From: Candidatus Bathyarchaeota archaeon
GTDB taxonomy: Archaea > Thermoproteota > Bathyarchaeia > Bathyarchaeales > UBA233
Length of the DNA: 7,848 nucleotides
NCBI GenBank assembly: GCA_003661945.1
Contig: QMXC01000047.1
Coordinates: 1-7,848 of the forward strand
Direction of reading: 5' to 3'
The position numbers were made by a program, and so were the translations under genes. The notes under the pieces are model-generated. The model saw nothing but the letters and a program-made list of their open reading frames with translations. It made no database searches and was not told the DNA's origin. Shown here piece by piece: positions 1 to 5,669 of the stretch (positions are counted from its first letter, which is position 1; the number at the start of each line of letters is the position of its first letter).

Positions 1-461
1 GTTACCTGCATTTTCTCGATTATTGGCAACTCGCTTTTGAACAGCCGGATTAGAACTTTTCCGATATACTTGAACGTGTTCAGTCCTTTTTCAAACGATT
101 TTTTGCTCAGCCTTAGCCATATGTCGTAGCGCTGGTTTAGATGCATGAAGCCTTCAATGTAGTTGCAGTATTCGTGGATGCGTCTTTCGATTACGGCTTC
201 TAGGTCTTTTTCAAGCTGGGGACCCGATACTTCGACGAGGATGCCGAAAGGATAGCTTTTGCCTTCCTCTAGGTCTTTCAGGTCAGGTCCAATTATCACT
301 ATTTTTTCGTCTTCGACTTCTTCGGGTTTTCTGACCCTTGTTAACTCGAATTTTTCTTTGATGTGCGGTCCGCCTAGCTCTACGTACATCTGTTTCCTTC
401 GTATTCTTTCACCTTCGTAGATTACGCCTACATCAACAGGTATGTCTTCAAACATCGACAT
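1..461 (-). CDS. cdhC: CODH/ACS beta subunit (acetyl-CoA synthase), N-terminal part, cut by window edge
   Basis: Archaeal CdhC carries the Ni-Fe-S A-cluster and condenses a methyl group, CO and CoA into acetyl-CoA, or does the reverse. Only the first 153 codons are present; the family is roughly 460-470 residues, so the A-cluster cysteines lie beyond the left edge. The visible part matches the CdhC N-terminus: a short leader, then YEGERIRRKQMYVELGGP (residues 15-32), then IVIIGPD (54-60) and FGILVEVSGPQLEKDLEAV (72-90). The ATG at 461-459 is chosen over a second ATG at 455-453 because AGGAGG at 477-472 lies 10 nt before the first. The start is only 3 nt after the cdhB stop, so the genes are co-transcribed and probably translationally coupled. 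No stop or frameshift is seen. Product identity rests on motif recognition and gene order; the frame was translated by hand. Confidence 0.93.
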   Translation of the reverse strand, partial: MSMFEDIPVDVGVIYEGERIRRKQMYVELGGPHIKEKFELTRVRKPEEVEDEKIVIIGPDLKDLEEGKSYPFGILVEVSGPQLEKDLEAVIERRIHEYCNYIEGFMHLNQRYDIWLRLSKKSFEKGLNTFKYIGKVLIRLFKSELPIIEKMQV

Positions 462-464
462 TTT

Positions 465-1007
465 CTACGTTCCTCCTTCCAACTTCTGCATCACCACGTT
501 TAGAGCTTCCTTCCATTTTCCCATTGAAAGGTTTGGAAATGACCAGCTTGCGTGAGGCTGATAAACGTTATCCAAACTTATGGTTTTTAGGTACGGAGCA
601 TAATGTTTTAGGCTTGAAAGTATAAGCCACTCGAAGTAGTACTGCATCCCTACGAGCAGCACTAGGTCATACTGTCCTTTTCCGTCAAGCCCTTGCCATT
701 CTGGGTCTGCAAGTCTGCTTCCAATGTTGACAGCGGGCATATGAGCTGGCTTGAAGCCTCGTTTAAGAAATTCTCCAAGAATATGGGCGGTCGCAACGAC
801 GGGTATGCCTGTTTTTTTAGCAAAGCGAATTAGATAGTCGATGAGCAGTTCCTCCCCGAGGTCTATTTCAGCTGCTCTGTGGCCGACGATAAGTATAGGC
901 CTCTTCGCTCTTTTAATCATCGCGGTGACTATTTCCGGTTTGGTCATTACGAGGGCTTTCTTAGGTCCGGGGATTTCAGCTGTTTGCCAAGGGTCACCCA
1001 TGCTCAA
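465..1007 (-). CDS. cdhB: CODH/ACS epsilon subunit
   Basis: This is the small subunit of the archaeal alpha2-epsilon2 CO dehydrogenase component. It is cytosolic, has a Rossmann-like fold and binds the alpha subunit; its exact role is unsettled, with a flavin or electron-transfer function having been proposed. The 180 residues fit the family length of about 170. Visible family features are the strand-loop RPILIVGHRA (36-45), the hydrophobic strand YDLVLLVGMQYYFEW (113-127) and the C-terminal stretch TISLDNVYQPHASWSFPNL (142-160). The start is TTG at 1007-1005, overlapping the cdhA TGA as TTGA. AGGAGG at 1020-1015 is 7 nt from this TTG but 13 nt from the next ATG (1001-999), which favours TTG. 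The overlap implies translational coupling and matched amounts of alpha and epsilon. Epsilon subunits are found in archaea rather than bacterial CODH/ACS, which supports the organism call. Confidence 0.95.
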   Translation of the reverse strand: MSMGDPWQTAEIPGPKKALVMTKPEIVTAMIKRAKRPILIVGHRAAEIDLGEELLIDYLIRFAKKTGIPVVATAHILGEFLKRGFKPAHMPAVNIGSRLADPEWQGLDGKGQYDLVLLVGMQYYFEWLILSSLKHYAPYLKTISLDNVYQPHASWSFPNLSMGKWKEALNVVMQKLEGGT

Positions 1008-3361
1008 GGTTGTTCCTCCTTTCTTTTACGTATCAGCCGAGGAAGCAACGTCGGGTCGGGGATAGGTCTTTCTTTCCACCCTTTTTCCTCGAGGATTTTA
1101 ACTATTTCATCTTTCATCGTTATTGGAACATCCGCTAGTGTGCGAACGAACAGATGGATATCTTCAGGCATTGTTCCGTAAAGCCGCTTATGCAAATCTA
1201 TATAGTGGGTGAGCTTGATGGCTCGTCCCTTCGTAGTGTCGTTAGGCCTCATGCAGAGCTTTGCTATCATTACCATGGCCTCTTCCTTCGTTTCGGCTGC
1301 ATAGAACAGATGCTCCGGGGCTGGGCCTACGTATACTTTTTCGCCTGTTCTAGCGTCATACACGTACCAGTCTTCTTCTTTGTCAGCCCTTCCTAAGAGC
1401 ATACGCCGGTACTTGATGCCGTGTGGACCGACAACCACGGGGACTCCTAGACGCCAGAACCCGCTTGCGATGGACGCTGCCTTCTGCGACATGGCTCCCC
1501 AAGCCACACCAACAGCGCCTACACGGTTGAGCACGTAGTCAGCTATCTCCTCATAGTTCCCCATAAGCTTACGTTTAGCAAATATACTCGCGATTTTGAT
1601 AGCTGCGCCCGCGATGTGCGGATTCGAGACGCATGAGCCTACGTTTAGCAGTCCTCCAGCGTCGAAGTATCCGGGGAATATTTCGTACGGGGTTTTTCCA
1701 TCCTCGTCCTTGTAGGTGCCTGCAGACATAGCGGCGCATCCAGAAGTAACCACGATGTACCGTCTTTTGGCGAATTCCATGGCCATTTCAGCTATTTCTC
1801 TTCCGCCTTTCGGGTAGTTTGCGCAGCCCACAAAAGCGATTACTCCGGGGATTTCGCCTAGAACTATGGGACCTCCGACTTCGCGGATTTCTATGTCTTG
1901 AATAGCGCCCCTTCCAGCTCTTACCTTGAACGTTTCGTTTTTCATTTTCTTTTCAGCTGCTTTTACTATAAAACTGTGAATCGGAAGGTCTTCTGGACAT
2001 GCGTGTTCACATCTTATGCATCCAATACATTCGTCGTATATCTCGTTGAGCTTGTCCAGGTTTCCTTCAGCCGCCATTTTCATCGCTTCTGGAATGGGCA
2101 GATTATTCGGACATGCTCTAGTACACCGGTAGCACTGCCTGCAACGTTTCGCTCCTTCGATGACGTCTTTTACTTCCGGTATGACCTTGAACTTCTTTCT
2201 CTTCGGAGCAAGCTTTAAGGCAACTTTAACAGCTACTTCTCCAACCTTCTCCGGGTCAAGGATAAGCACGCCGGGAACCCTTTCGTTCACCAAGTCCTCA
2301 ACTATCTTGTCCGGGTCGTCATTTGTTCTGTCTTCCAAGCCTTGACAGTTTTTCTCGCTGGCCGCTATTAAGGGAGCCTTAACCTTCTGAGCTTCTAGCA
2401 GAATATCCGTTCGGATGCACTGCTCGTCGACGACCACAACGTCTGGAACTCCGCTTCTAACGAAACGAAGCTGCCAAGAGATAGGGCCAACAATCTTAGC
2501 TTTCGGGTTATACCTAGTGACGTCATGCGCCGTGCAGCATAAACCGCAGACTTCAACCTCGCCTTGCAGACCGTTTTCGGTTAGATAGTCCACTATGCCT
2601 ATTGCGGGTGGAACGTTGTGACCTATGCATAGAATAACGGGTTTATTTATGTCTACAACACCGAAGCCTAGGTCTATGAGCGGAGCTTCCGGGTCGGCTT
2701 TAGGAAAACCGTAGGCAGATATCTGCGCTAAGTCGGCAACCTCCATTCCAACCTGGTCTATCATGCCCGCGTGGAAAACTTTTGATTCGAAATCTAGGTT
2801 GTTTCCTTCTTGTCCGGTATGAGTTATCGAGAGTAGATGCGTGAGCTGATTTTCGAGATAGTCGAGAACTACTTCTAGGTCTCCAAGTGTTTTAGGTTTA
2901 ACGCCGCAGACAAGACGGGTTACCGGAGCTTCAACCTCTACGTTTACCCCTCCGACGTCCACCGGGTGCATACGCCCGAACTTTTCGATTAGATGCTCAA
3001 CGAGGTGCCTTGCATGGCCGATGTGGGTTGCAGCGCCTATACAGCAGGCGAGAAGAACCATTCTCGACTGCTGAGCCGACATGTTGAGCCCGCAGGCGCC
3101 ACGTTTGTTCCCGGTTAAATCGCATTTTCCAAAGGTGCAGAGGCAACAGACGTCGCAGAAAGGCAGGTAGTAGGGCTTGTAGCGTTTTAGAAGCTTCATA
3201 TCCCATTCGCGGAGAGTTGTTAAGGACGGGAAAGGTGTCGGTCCTAATGGTTCTTCCGGCGTTTCCTCCGTGACTCTTCCAATTGAAAGCTGAAGATTTT
3301 TTATAAGGGCCATACGGGTTTTCAGTTCATCGATTTTTAAACGTACGTTTTTGATGGACAA
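1004..3361 (-). CDS. cdhA: CODH/ACS alpha subunit (Ni-Fe carbon monoxide dehydrogenase)
   Basis: This is the catalytic CO dehydrogenase subunit, interconverting CO2 and CO at the Ni-Fe-S C-cluster and passing CO to CdhC. Its 785 residues match archaeal CdhA (about 800). An N-terminal cysteine cluster, C69, C72, C73, C75, C80 and C90 within CDVCCLCTFGKC...GNKRGACG, supplies the B and D clusters. Likely C-cluster ligands are H248 (in CIGHN), a cysteine of CGLCC (272-276), C315, C513 (VGCANYPKG), C542 (TSGCAAMSAG) and C577 (VGSCVSNPH). A ferredoxin-like insert carries two complete CX2CX2CX3CP motifs (C407/410/413/417 and C445/448/451/455) for the E and F clusters; this insert distinguishes the archaeal alpha subunit from bacterial AcsA/CooS. 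No key residue appears missing. The start is TTG at 3361-3359, preceded by a modest GGAAGG at 3375-3370, 8 nt away. It is the first gene of cdhA-cdhB-cdhC and is divergent from cooC. Confidence 0.97.
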   Translation of the reverse strand: MSIKNVRLKIDELKTRMALIKNLQLSIGRVTEETPEEPLGPTPFPSLTTLREWDMKLLKRYKPYYLPFCDVCCLCTFGKCDLTGNKRGACGLNMSAQQSRMVLLACCIGAATHIGHARHLVEHLIEKFGRMHPVDVGGVNVEVEAPVTRLVCGVKPKTLGDLEVVLDYLENQLTHLLSITHTGQEGNNLDFESKVFHAGMIDQVGMEVADLAQISAYGFPKADPEAPLIDLGFGVVDINKPVILCIGHNVPPAIGIVDYLTENGLQGEVEVCGLCCTAHDVTRYNPKAKIVGPISWQLRFVRSGVPDVVVVDEQCIRTDILLEAQKVKAPLIAASEKNCQGLEDRTNDDPDKIVEDLVNERVPGVLILDPEKVGEVAVKVALKLAPKRKKFKVIPEVKDVIEGAKRCRQCYRCTRACPNNLPIPEAMKMAAEGNLDKLNEIYDECIGCIRCEHACPEDLPIHSFIVKAAEKKMKNETFKVRAGRGAIQDIEIREVGGPIVLGEIPGVIAFVGCANYPKGGREIAEMAMEFAKRRYIVVTSGCAAMSAGTYKDEDGKTPYEIFPGYFDAGGLLNVGSCVSNPHIAGAAIKIASIFAKRKLMGNYEEIADYVLNRVGAVGVAWGAMSQKAASIASGFWRLGVPVVVGPHGIKYRRMLLGRADKEEDWYVYDARTGEKVYVGPAPEHLFYAAETKEEAMVMIAKLCMRPNDTTKGRAIKLTHYIDLHKRLYGTMPEDIHLFVRTLADVPITMKDEIVKILEEKGWKERPIPDPTLLPRLIRKRKEEQP
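1015..1020 (-). promoter_or_regulatory. Shine-Dalgarno site of cdhB
   Basis: AGGAGG on the minus strand, inside the last codons of cdhA, 7 nt before the TTG at 1007 and 13 nt before the ATG at 1001. The spacing decides for the TTG start and shows that cdhB has its own strong ribosome site despite overlapping cdhA. Confidence 0.75.
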
Positions 3362-3385
3362 ATCCTAAACCTTCCATTAGCTTGG

Positions 3386-3427
3386 GTTTATACAGTTTAA
3401 ATGAAGAAACCTATTTAATCTTTCTGA
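3386..3427. promoter_or_regulatory. Divergent cdhA/cooC promoter region with a possibly shared TATA element
   Basis: The AT-rich core at 3411-3420 reads CTATTTAATC on the plus strand and GATTAAATAG on the minus strand. Each reading is preceded by a purine-rich BRE-like run: GAAGAAAC (3403-3410) on plus and CAGAAAG (3426-3420) on minus. With the usual archaeal spacing of about 25 nt, starts would fall near 3441 for cooC and near 3389 for cdhA, leaving leaders of about 56 and 28 nt. A second minus-strand candidate, TATAAA at 3392-3387, would start transcription almost exactly at the cdhA TTG and give a leaderless message. The sequence alone cannot decide between the two. No clear operator palindrome is seen. 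Confidence 0.45.
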
Positions 3428-3496
3428 ATACATGTTCTACACGGAAAGGATTATCTCTAACGGGTAGATAGTCTTTCAAGAAGCGGAGGAAAATGA

Positions 3497-4273
3497 ATGA
3501 CGGATACAGATAAGCTTGTTTTAGCTGTTTCCGGAAAAGGCGGGGTAGGTAAAACAACGGTAACCGCCTTGATTACTCGGCTTTTAAGCGAGTCTGGAAA
3601 ATACGACGTTCTCGTAATTGATGCAAACCCGGATTCGAACCTTCCCGACGTTTTAGGCATACCGGTAGCCAAGACTGTTGGGGACATGGCTACAGCTCTC
3701 AGAAAATCAATAGAAAAAGGCGAAATTCCGCTTCAAGTAAGCAAGAGAGAACTGCTGGAAAGCCGCGTCTTCGAAGTATTGAAGGAAACTCCGGATTTTG
3801 ACCTTCTGGTTATGGGGCGAACCGAGGGAGAAGGATGCTACTGCCTTGTGAACAGCTTGCTGACGCACATAATTGACACTTTGTCCAAGAATTATGACCT
3901 AACCATCATGGATATGGAAGCCGGGCTTGAGCATTTAAGCCGAAGAACCTCGCGTGACGTGGACATTATGCTCATAGTAACCGACTTAAGCTTCATGGGA
4001 TTCCAAACAGCTAGACGCATCAAAGAACTAGCGAAAGAGGTGCACATCGAGTTCAAAAAGCTCTATCTCATAGGAAACCGCTACACGAAGGACAAGGAAG
4101 GAATCGTGATGAAAAAGGCTGAAGAAATAGGCATCGAATACGGCTGTATAGTTCCGCCGGATGAAAACGTGCTCCGCCACAATCTTGAGGGAATTCCCCT
4201 CACGAAGCTTCCACCGGATACCCCGGCAATCCAAGCCGTAAAGGCGTTTTTGACTAAAATCGGCTTGCTATAG
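3497..4273 (+). CDS. cooC: CooC-type nickel-insertion ATPase for CO dehydrogenase
   Basis: This is a MinD/ParA-class P-loop ATPase of the CooC family, a cytosolic maturation factor that binds nickel and, by ATP-driven dimerisation, helps place Ni in the C-cluster of CODH. The 258 residues are the usual length. The deviant Walker A GKGGVGKTT (13-21) has the signature lysine K14 and the catalytic-loop K19. DANPDSNLP (42-50) is the typical switch region. MGRTEGEGCYC (106-116) supplies the C114-x-C116 pair that binds metal at the dimer interface in characterised CooC. The Walker B-like segment is TIMDMEAGLEHLSRRT (136-151). The ATG at 3497 is 7 nt after GGAGG (3485-3489); an ATG at 3493 is out of frame and soon stops. 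It is divergent from cdhA, which makes CdhA the obvious client. Its TAG overlaps the thyX stop tail to tail. Related MinD-like ATPases exist, but the CYC motif and the context favour CooC. Confidence 0.93.
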   Translation: MTDTDKLVLAVSGKGGVGKTTVTALITRLLSESGKYDVLVIDANPDSNLPDVLGIPVAKTVGDMATALRKSIEKGEIPLQVSKRELLESRVFEVLKETPDFDLLVMGRTEGEGCYCLVNSLLTHIIDTLSKNYDLTIMDMEAGLEHLSRRTSRDVDIMLIVTDLSFMGFQTARRIKELAKEVHIEFKKLYLIGNRYTKDKEGIVMKKAEEIGIEYGCIVPPDENVLRHNLEGIPLTKLPPDTPAIQAVKAFLTKIGLL

Positions 4274-4966
4274 CTCTTTGAATCGTTTCCTTATTTCTTC
4301 GATGTTGCATGTTTTAGGTTTCATTGCGCCTTCGGGGCAAAAGCCGAGTTCGACGCACGACGGCCCGGCGTTTTCGAAGAACACGGGGGCGATTTTTTTA
4401 ACTTGCCGTAGCATTTCGATGGCTACTGCGCGTATTTCCCATTGAGACCGTTGGCAGCATCGAAGCCGGAAAAAGTGTTTTAGTTCGCGGGCGTTCATTG
4501 TCACCACGATGTTTGTTTTGGCAGCGTTAGGGAGAATGAACCTCGCGTCTTCTTTCGGGATTCCGTGTTCCATAAGCTTGCGGTAGGTTTCTGAAATCTG
4601 CGATAACGCGTGTTCGAAAAGTTTTCGAGCTTCCACGTTCTGAGCGATACTTGGGGGAACAACGTAATGCTCCAGCGTGTCATATGTGACGTAACGCTGG
4701 CTTTGCTGAGTATAAGACGCTATACGGTGCCTTACCAGCTGGTGCGTCATGGCTCGGGAAACTCCTTCGATGCTAAAAGTGAAGCATGCATGCTCAATCA
4801 CGGATTCATGCCCATAGCCAGTGACCCGCCGAACCACACGTCGAGCCTTTTCTAGATCCAGTTTCTCGATGATTTGGGATGTGCCTTCGCTTCTAGAGGA
4901 GGTCAAAGCCGCGGCTCCGCATAAAAGTTCGGGGTCAGGCGTGTAACGGAGAAGCTTAACCTTCAA
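4268..4966 (-). CDS. thyX: Flavin-dependent thymidylate synthase ThyX
   Basis: ThyX makes dTMP from dUMP using a methylene-tetrahydrofolate or pterin carbon and FADH2 reduced by NAD(P)H; it is a cytosolic homotetramer unrelated to ThyA. The 232 residues fit the family. The defining RHRX7S motif is intact as R79-H80-R81 to S89, continuing as SQR (89-91), where S89 and R91 are in the dUMP/FAD site. Upstream, GYGHESVIEH (50-59) is the conserved His-containing segment, and RSQWEIR (173-179) is the C-terminal substrate-binding motif, with serine where alanine is commoner. The tail has C204, C210 and C220, a cysteine-rich end resembling other archaeal ThyX. The start is TTG at 4966-4964, chosen because GAGGTG (4980-4975) lies 8 nt upstream. 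It is convergent with cooC and divergent from the nuclease-like gene; no functional link to CODH/ACS is implied beyond shared one-carbon chemistry. Confidence 0.95.
   Translation of the reverse strand: MKVKLLRYTPDPELLCGAAALTSSRSEGTSQIIEKLDLEKARRVVRRVTGYGHESVIEHACFTFSIEGVSRAMTHQLVRHRIASYTQQSQRYVTYDTLEHYVVPPSIAQNVEARKLFEHALSQISETYRKLMEHGIPKEDARFILPNAAKTNIVVTMNARELKHFFRLRCCQRSQWEIRAVAIEMLRQVKKIAPVFFENAGPSCVELGFCPEGAMKPKTCNIEEIRKRFKEL
4393..4399 (+). terminator. Possible oligo-T terminator for cooC, inside thyX
   Basis: A run of seven T on the plus strand, about 120 bp past the cooC stop and directly after a GC-rich stretch (ACGGGGGC). Archaeal RNA polymerase can terminate at T-rich tracts. No hairpin is needed or evident. 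It lies antisense within thyX, so it may simply reflect thyX codons for lysines. Confidence 0.22.
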
Positions 4967-4974
4967 CCTTTCTT

Positions 4975-4980
4975 CACCTC
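4975..4980 (-). promoter_or_regulatory. Shine-Dalgarno site of thyX
   Basis: GAGGTG on the minus strand, 8 nt before the TTG at 4966. It is a near-ideal complement to the 16S rRNA 3' end and fixes the TTG as the start, since no upstream in-frame ATG fits. Confidence 0.7.
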
Positions 4981-5002
4981 TGCGCTAACAAATGCGTTTT
5001 CA

Positions 5003-5014
5003 AGCTTAATAACC
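5003..5014. promoter_or_regulatory. TATA-like element between thyX and the nuclease-like gene
   Basis: The 70-bp divergent gap holds AGCTTAATAACC around 5003-5014. On the plus strand its centre is about 29 nt before the ATG at 5037. That fits a leaderless transcript, and the last 20 nt before that ATG contain no Shine-Dalgarno. On the minus strand the same element (TTATTAAGC) would start transcription near 4982, just ahead of the thyX GAGGTG. One element may serve both genes; this is position-based inference. Confidence 0.4.
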
Positions 5015-5036
5015 CTTAACCAGATAAGTAGCTATC

Positions 5037-5669
5037 ATGGCACGGTTGAAAAAGCCCGTGGACTACATAGCCGAGTTGCAGTCGAGTTCGGACAGAAACA
5101 AAAGGCGGGTCGGCGAACAGCTGAAAATGGCTTACGCTACGTGGACGAAGACCTTGAAGACCGAGGACTTTCTCAAATTCTTGGAGCTTATCCAGCGAAA
5201 CAAGGAAAAAATCGGCGCTGCGCAGTTTTTCGGGAAGTTTCGAGCCTTTTCCTTCGAGGAATACGTATACCACGTGTTAAAGACCAGAGTTAGGATTCCA
5301 AAGTCTCTCAACGTGTTTTGGGGAAGACGATGCAAGGTTTCAGCTGGAAAAAACGGAGTTTACGGAATAGAAGCCGACATAGCAATAGGAGTTGAAGACA
5401 ACGCTTTCATCAAGCCGGAAATTGTGGTGGACGCCAAGGTCGAGCTGGACGCTTCACGGCTTAAAACAGCTTTAGCATCTTTCATGCTTGTTAAAGCTTA
5501 CAACAGAAAAACGCGGTGCTTCTTGGTTTACATTAAACGCGAAGTTGACGCAGCTTTGCTGAAGCTCGCACGGAAGTGGATTGACGGAATCTTCGAGTTC
5601 AACGCGGAAGAAAAAGAAGTGAAAAAATTCATAGTCGCTGTCCAAGAAGCGCTACTGCAGAAGCTTTAG
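5037..5669 (+). CDS. Uncharacterised protein with PD-(D/E)XK nuclease-like pattern
   Basis: I do not recognise a named family. The 210 residues are lysine- and arginine-rich, with an N-terminal helical part (1-80) and a mixed alpha/beta core. The core shows the spacing of a restriction-endonuclease-like fold. An acidic helix SFEEYVYHVL (72-81) could supply E74 or E75. GIEADIAIG (110-118) could supply D114. The strand EIVVDAKVELD (128-138) carries D132-A-K134, a D-x-K catalytic half-motif, and is followed by a helix (139-155) and a further strand CFLVYIK (161-167). This order, E then D then DxK, is what PD-(D/E)XK enzymes show, but the fold is weakly conserved and chance matches occur. No methyltransferase is nearby, so a classical type II restriction enzyme is not indicated; a repair or recombination nuclease, or an inactive relative, is equally possible. 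The ATG at 5037 has no Shine-Dalgarno and is probably leaderless. The stop overlaps the htpX stop. Confidence 0.72.
   Translation: MARLKKPVDYIAELQSSSDRNKRRVGEQLKMAYATWTKTLKTEDFLKFLELIQRNKEKIGAAQFFGKFRAFSFEEYVYHVLKTRVRIPKSLNVFWGRRCKVSAGKNGVYGIEADIAIGVEDNAFIKPEIVVDAKVELDASRLKTALASFMLVKAYNRKTRCFLVYIKREVDAALLKLARKWIDGIFEFNAEEKEVKKFIVAVQEALLQKL
5622..5627 (-). terminator. Possible oligo-T terminator for htpX, inside the nuclease-like gene
   Basis: Six T on the minus strand, about 40 nt past the htpX stop, with a second T-run a few bases further on (5609-5613). It is positioned as expected for an archaeal T-tract terminator but falls in lysine codons of the opposing gene, so it could be coincidental. 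Confidence 0.22.

Noticed and set aside
841..1396. Several overlapping plus-strand open frames across the cdhB/cdhA junction
   Set aside because: They are antisense to two firmly identified genes, have no ribosome sites or recognisable motifs, and overlap each other.
1898..2218. Plus-strand open frame of about 106 codons
   Set aside because: It lies wholly antisense to cdhA over the ferredoxin-like cysteine motifs, has no Shine-Dalgarno, and its product is low-complexity aromatic/serine-rich without any family motif. It is a shadow of the real gene.
3362..3496. Riboswitch or structured leader ahead of cdhA or cooC
   Set aside because: The 135-bp gap shows promoter-like elements but no long stem or known metal- or cofactor-binding aptamer that I can recognise; the predicted leaders are short.
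4610..4855. Plus-strand open frame of about 81 codons
   Set aside because: It is antisense to the RHRX7S-containing part of thyX, with no start signals of its own.
5016..5335. Minus-strand open frames of 67-85 codons
   Set aside because: They are antisense to the nuclease-like gene. One would span the thyX/nuclease promoter gap. Their products show no domain, and the plus-strand frame has the coherent protein composition.
5037..5669. Type II restriction-modification system
   Set aside because: Only a nuclease-like pattern is seen. No methyltransferase motif occurs in any neighbouring gene, so a restriction-modification pair is not supported.
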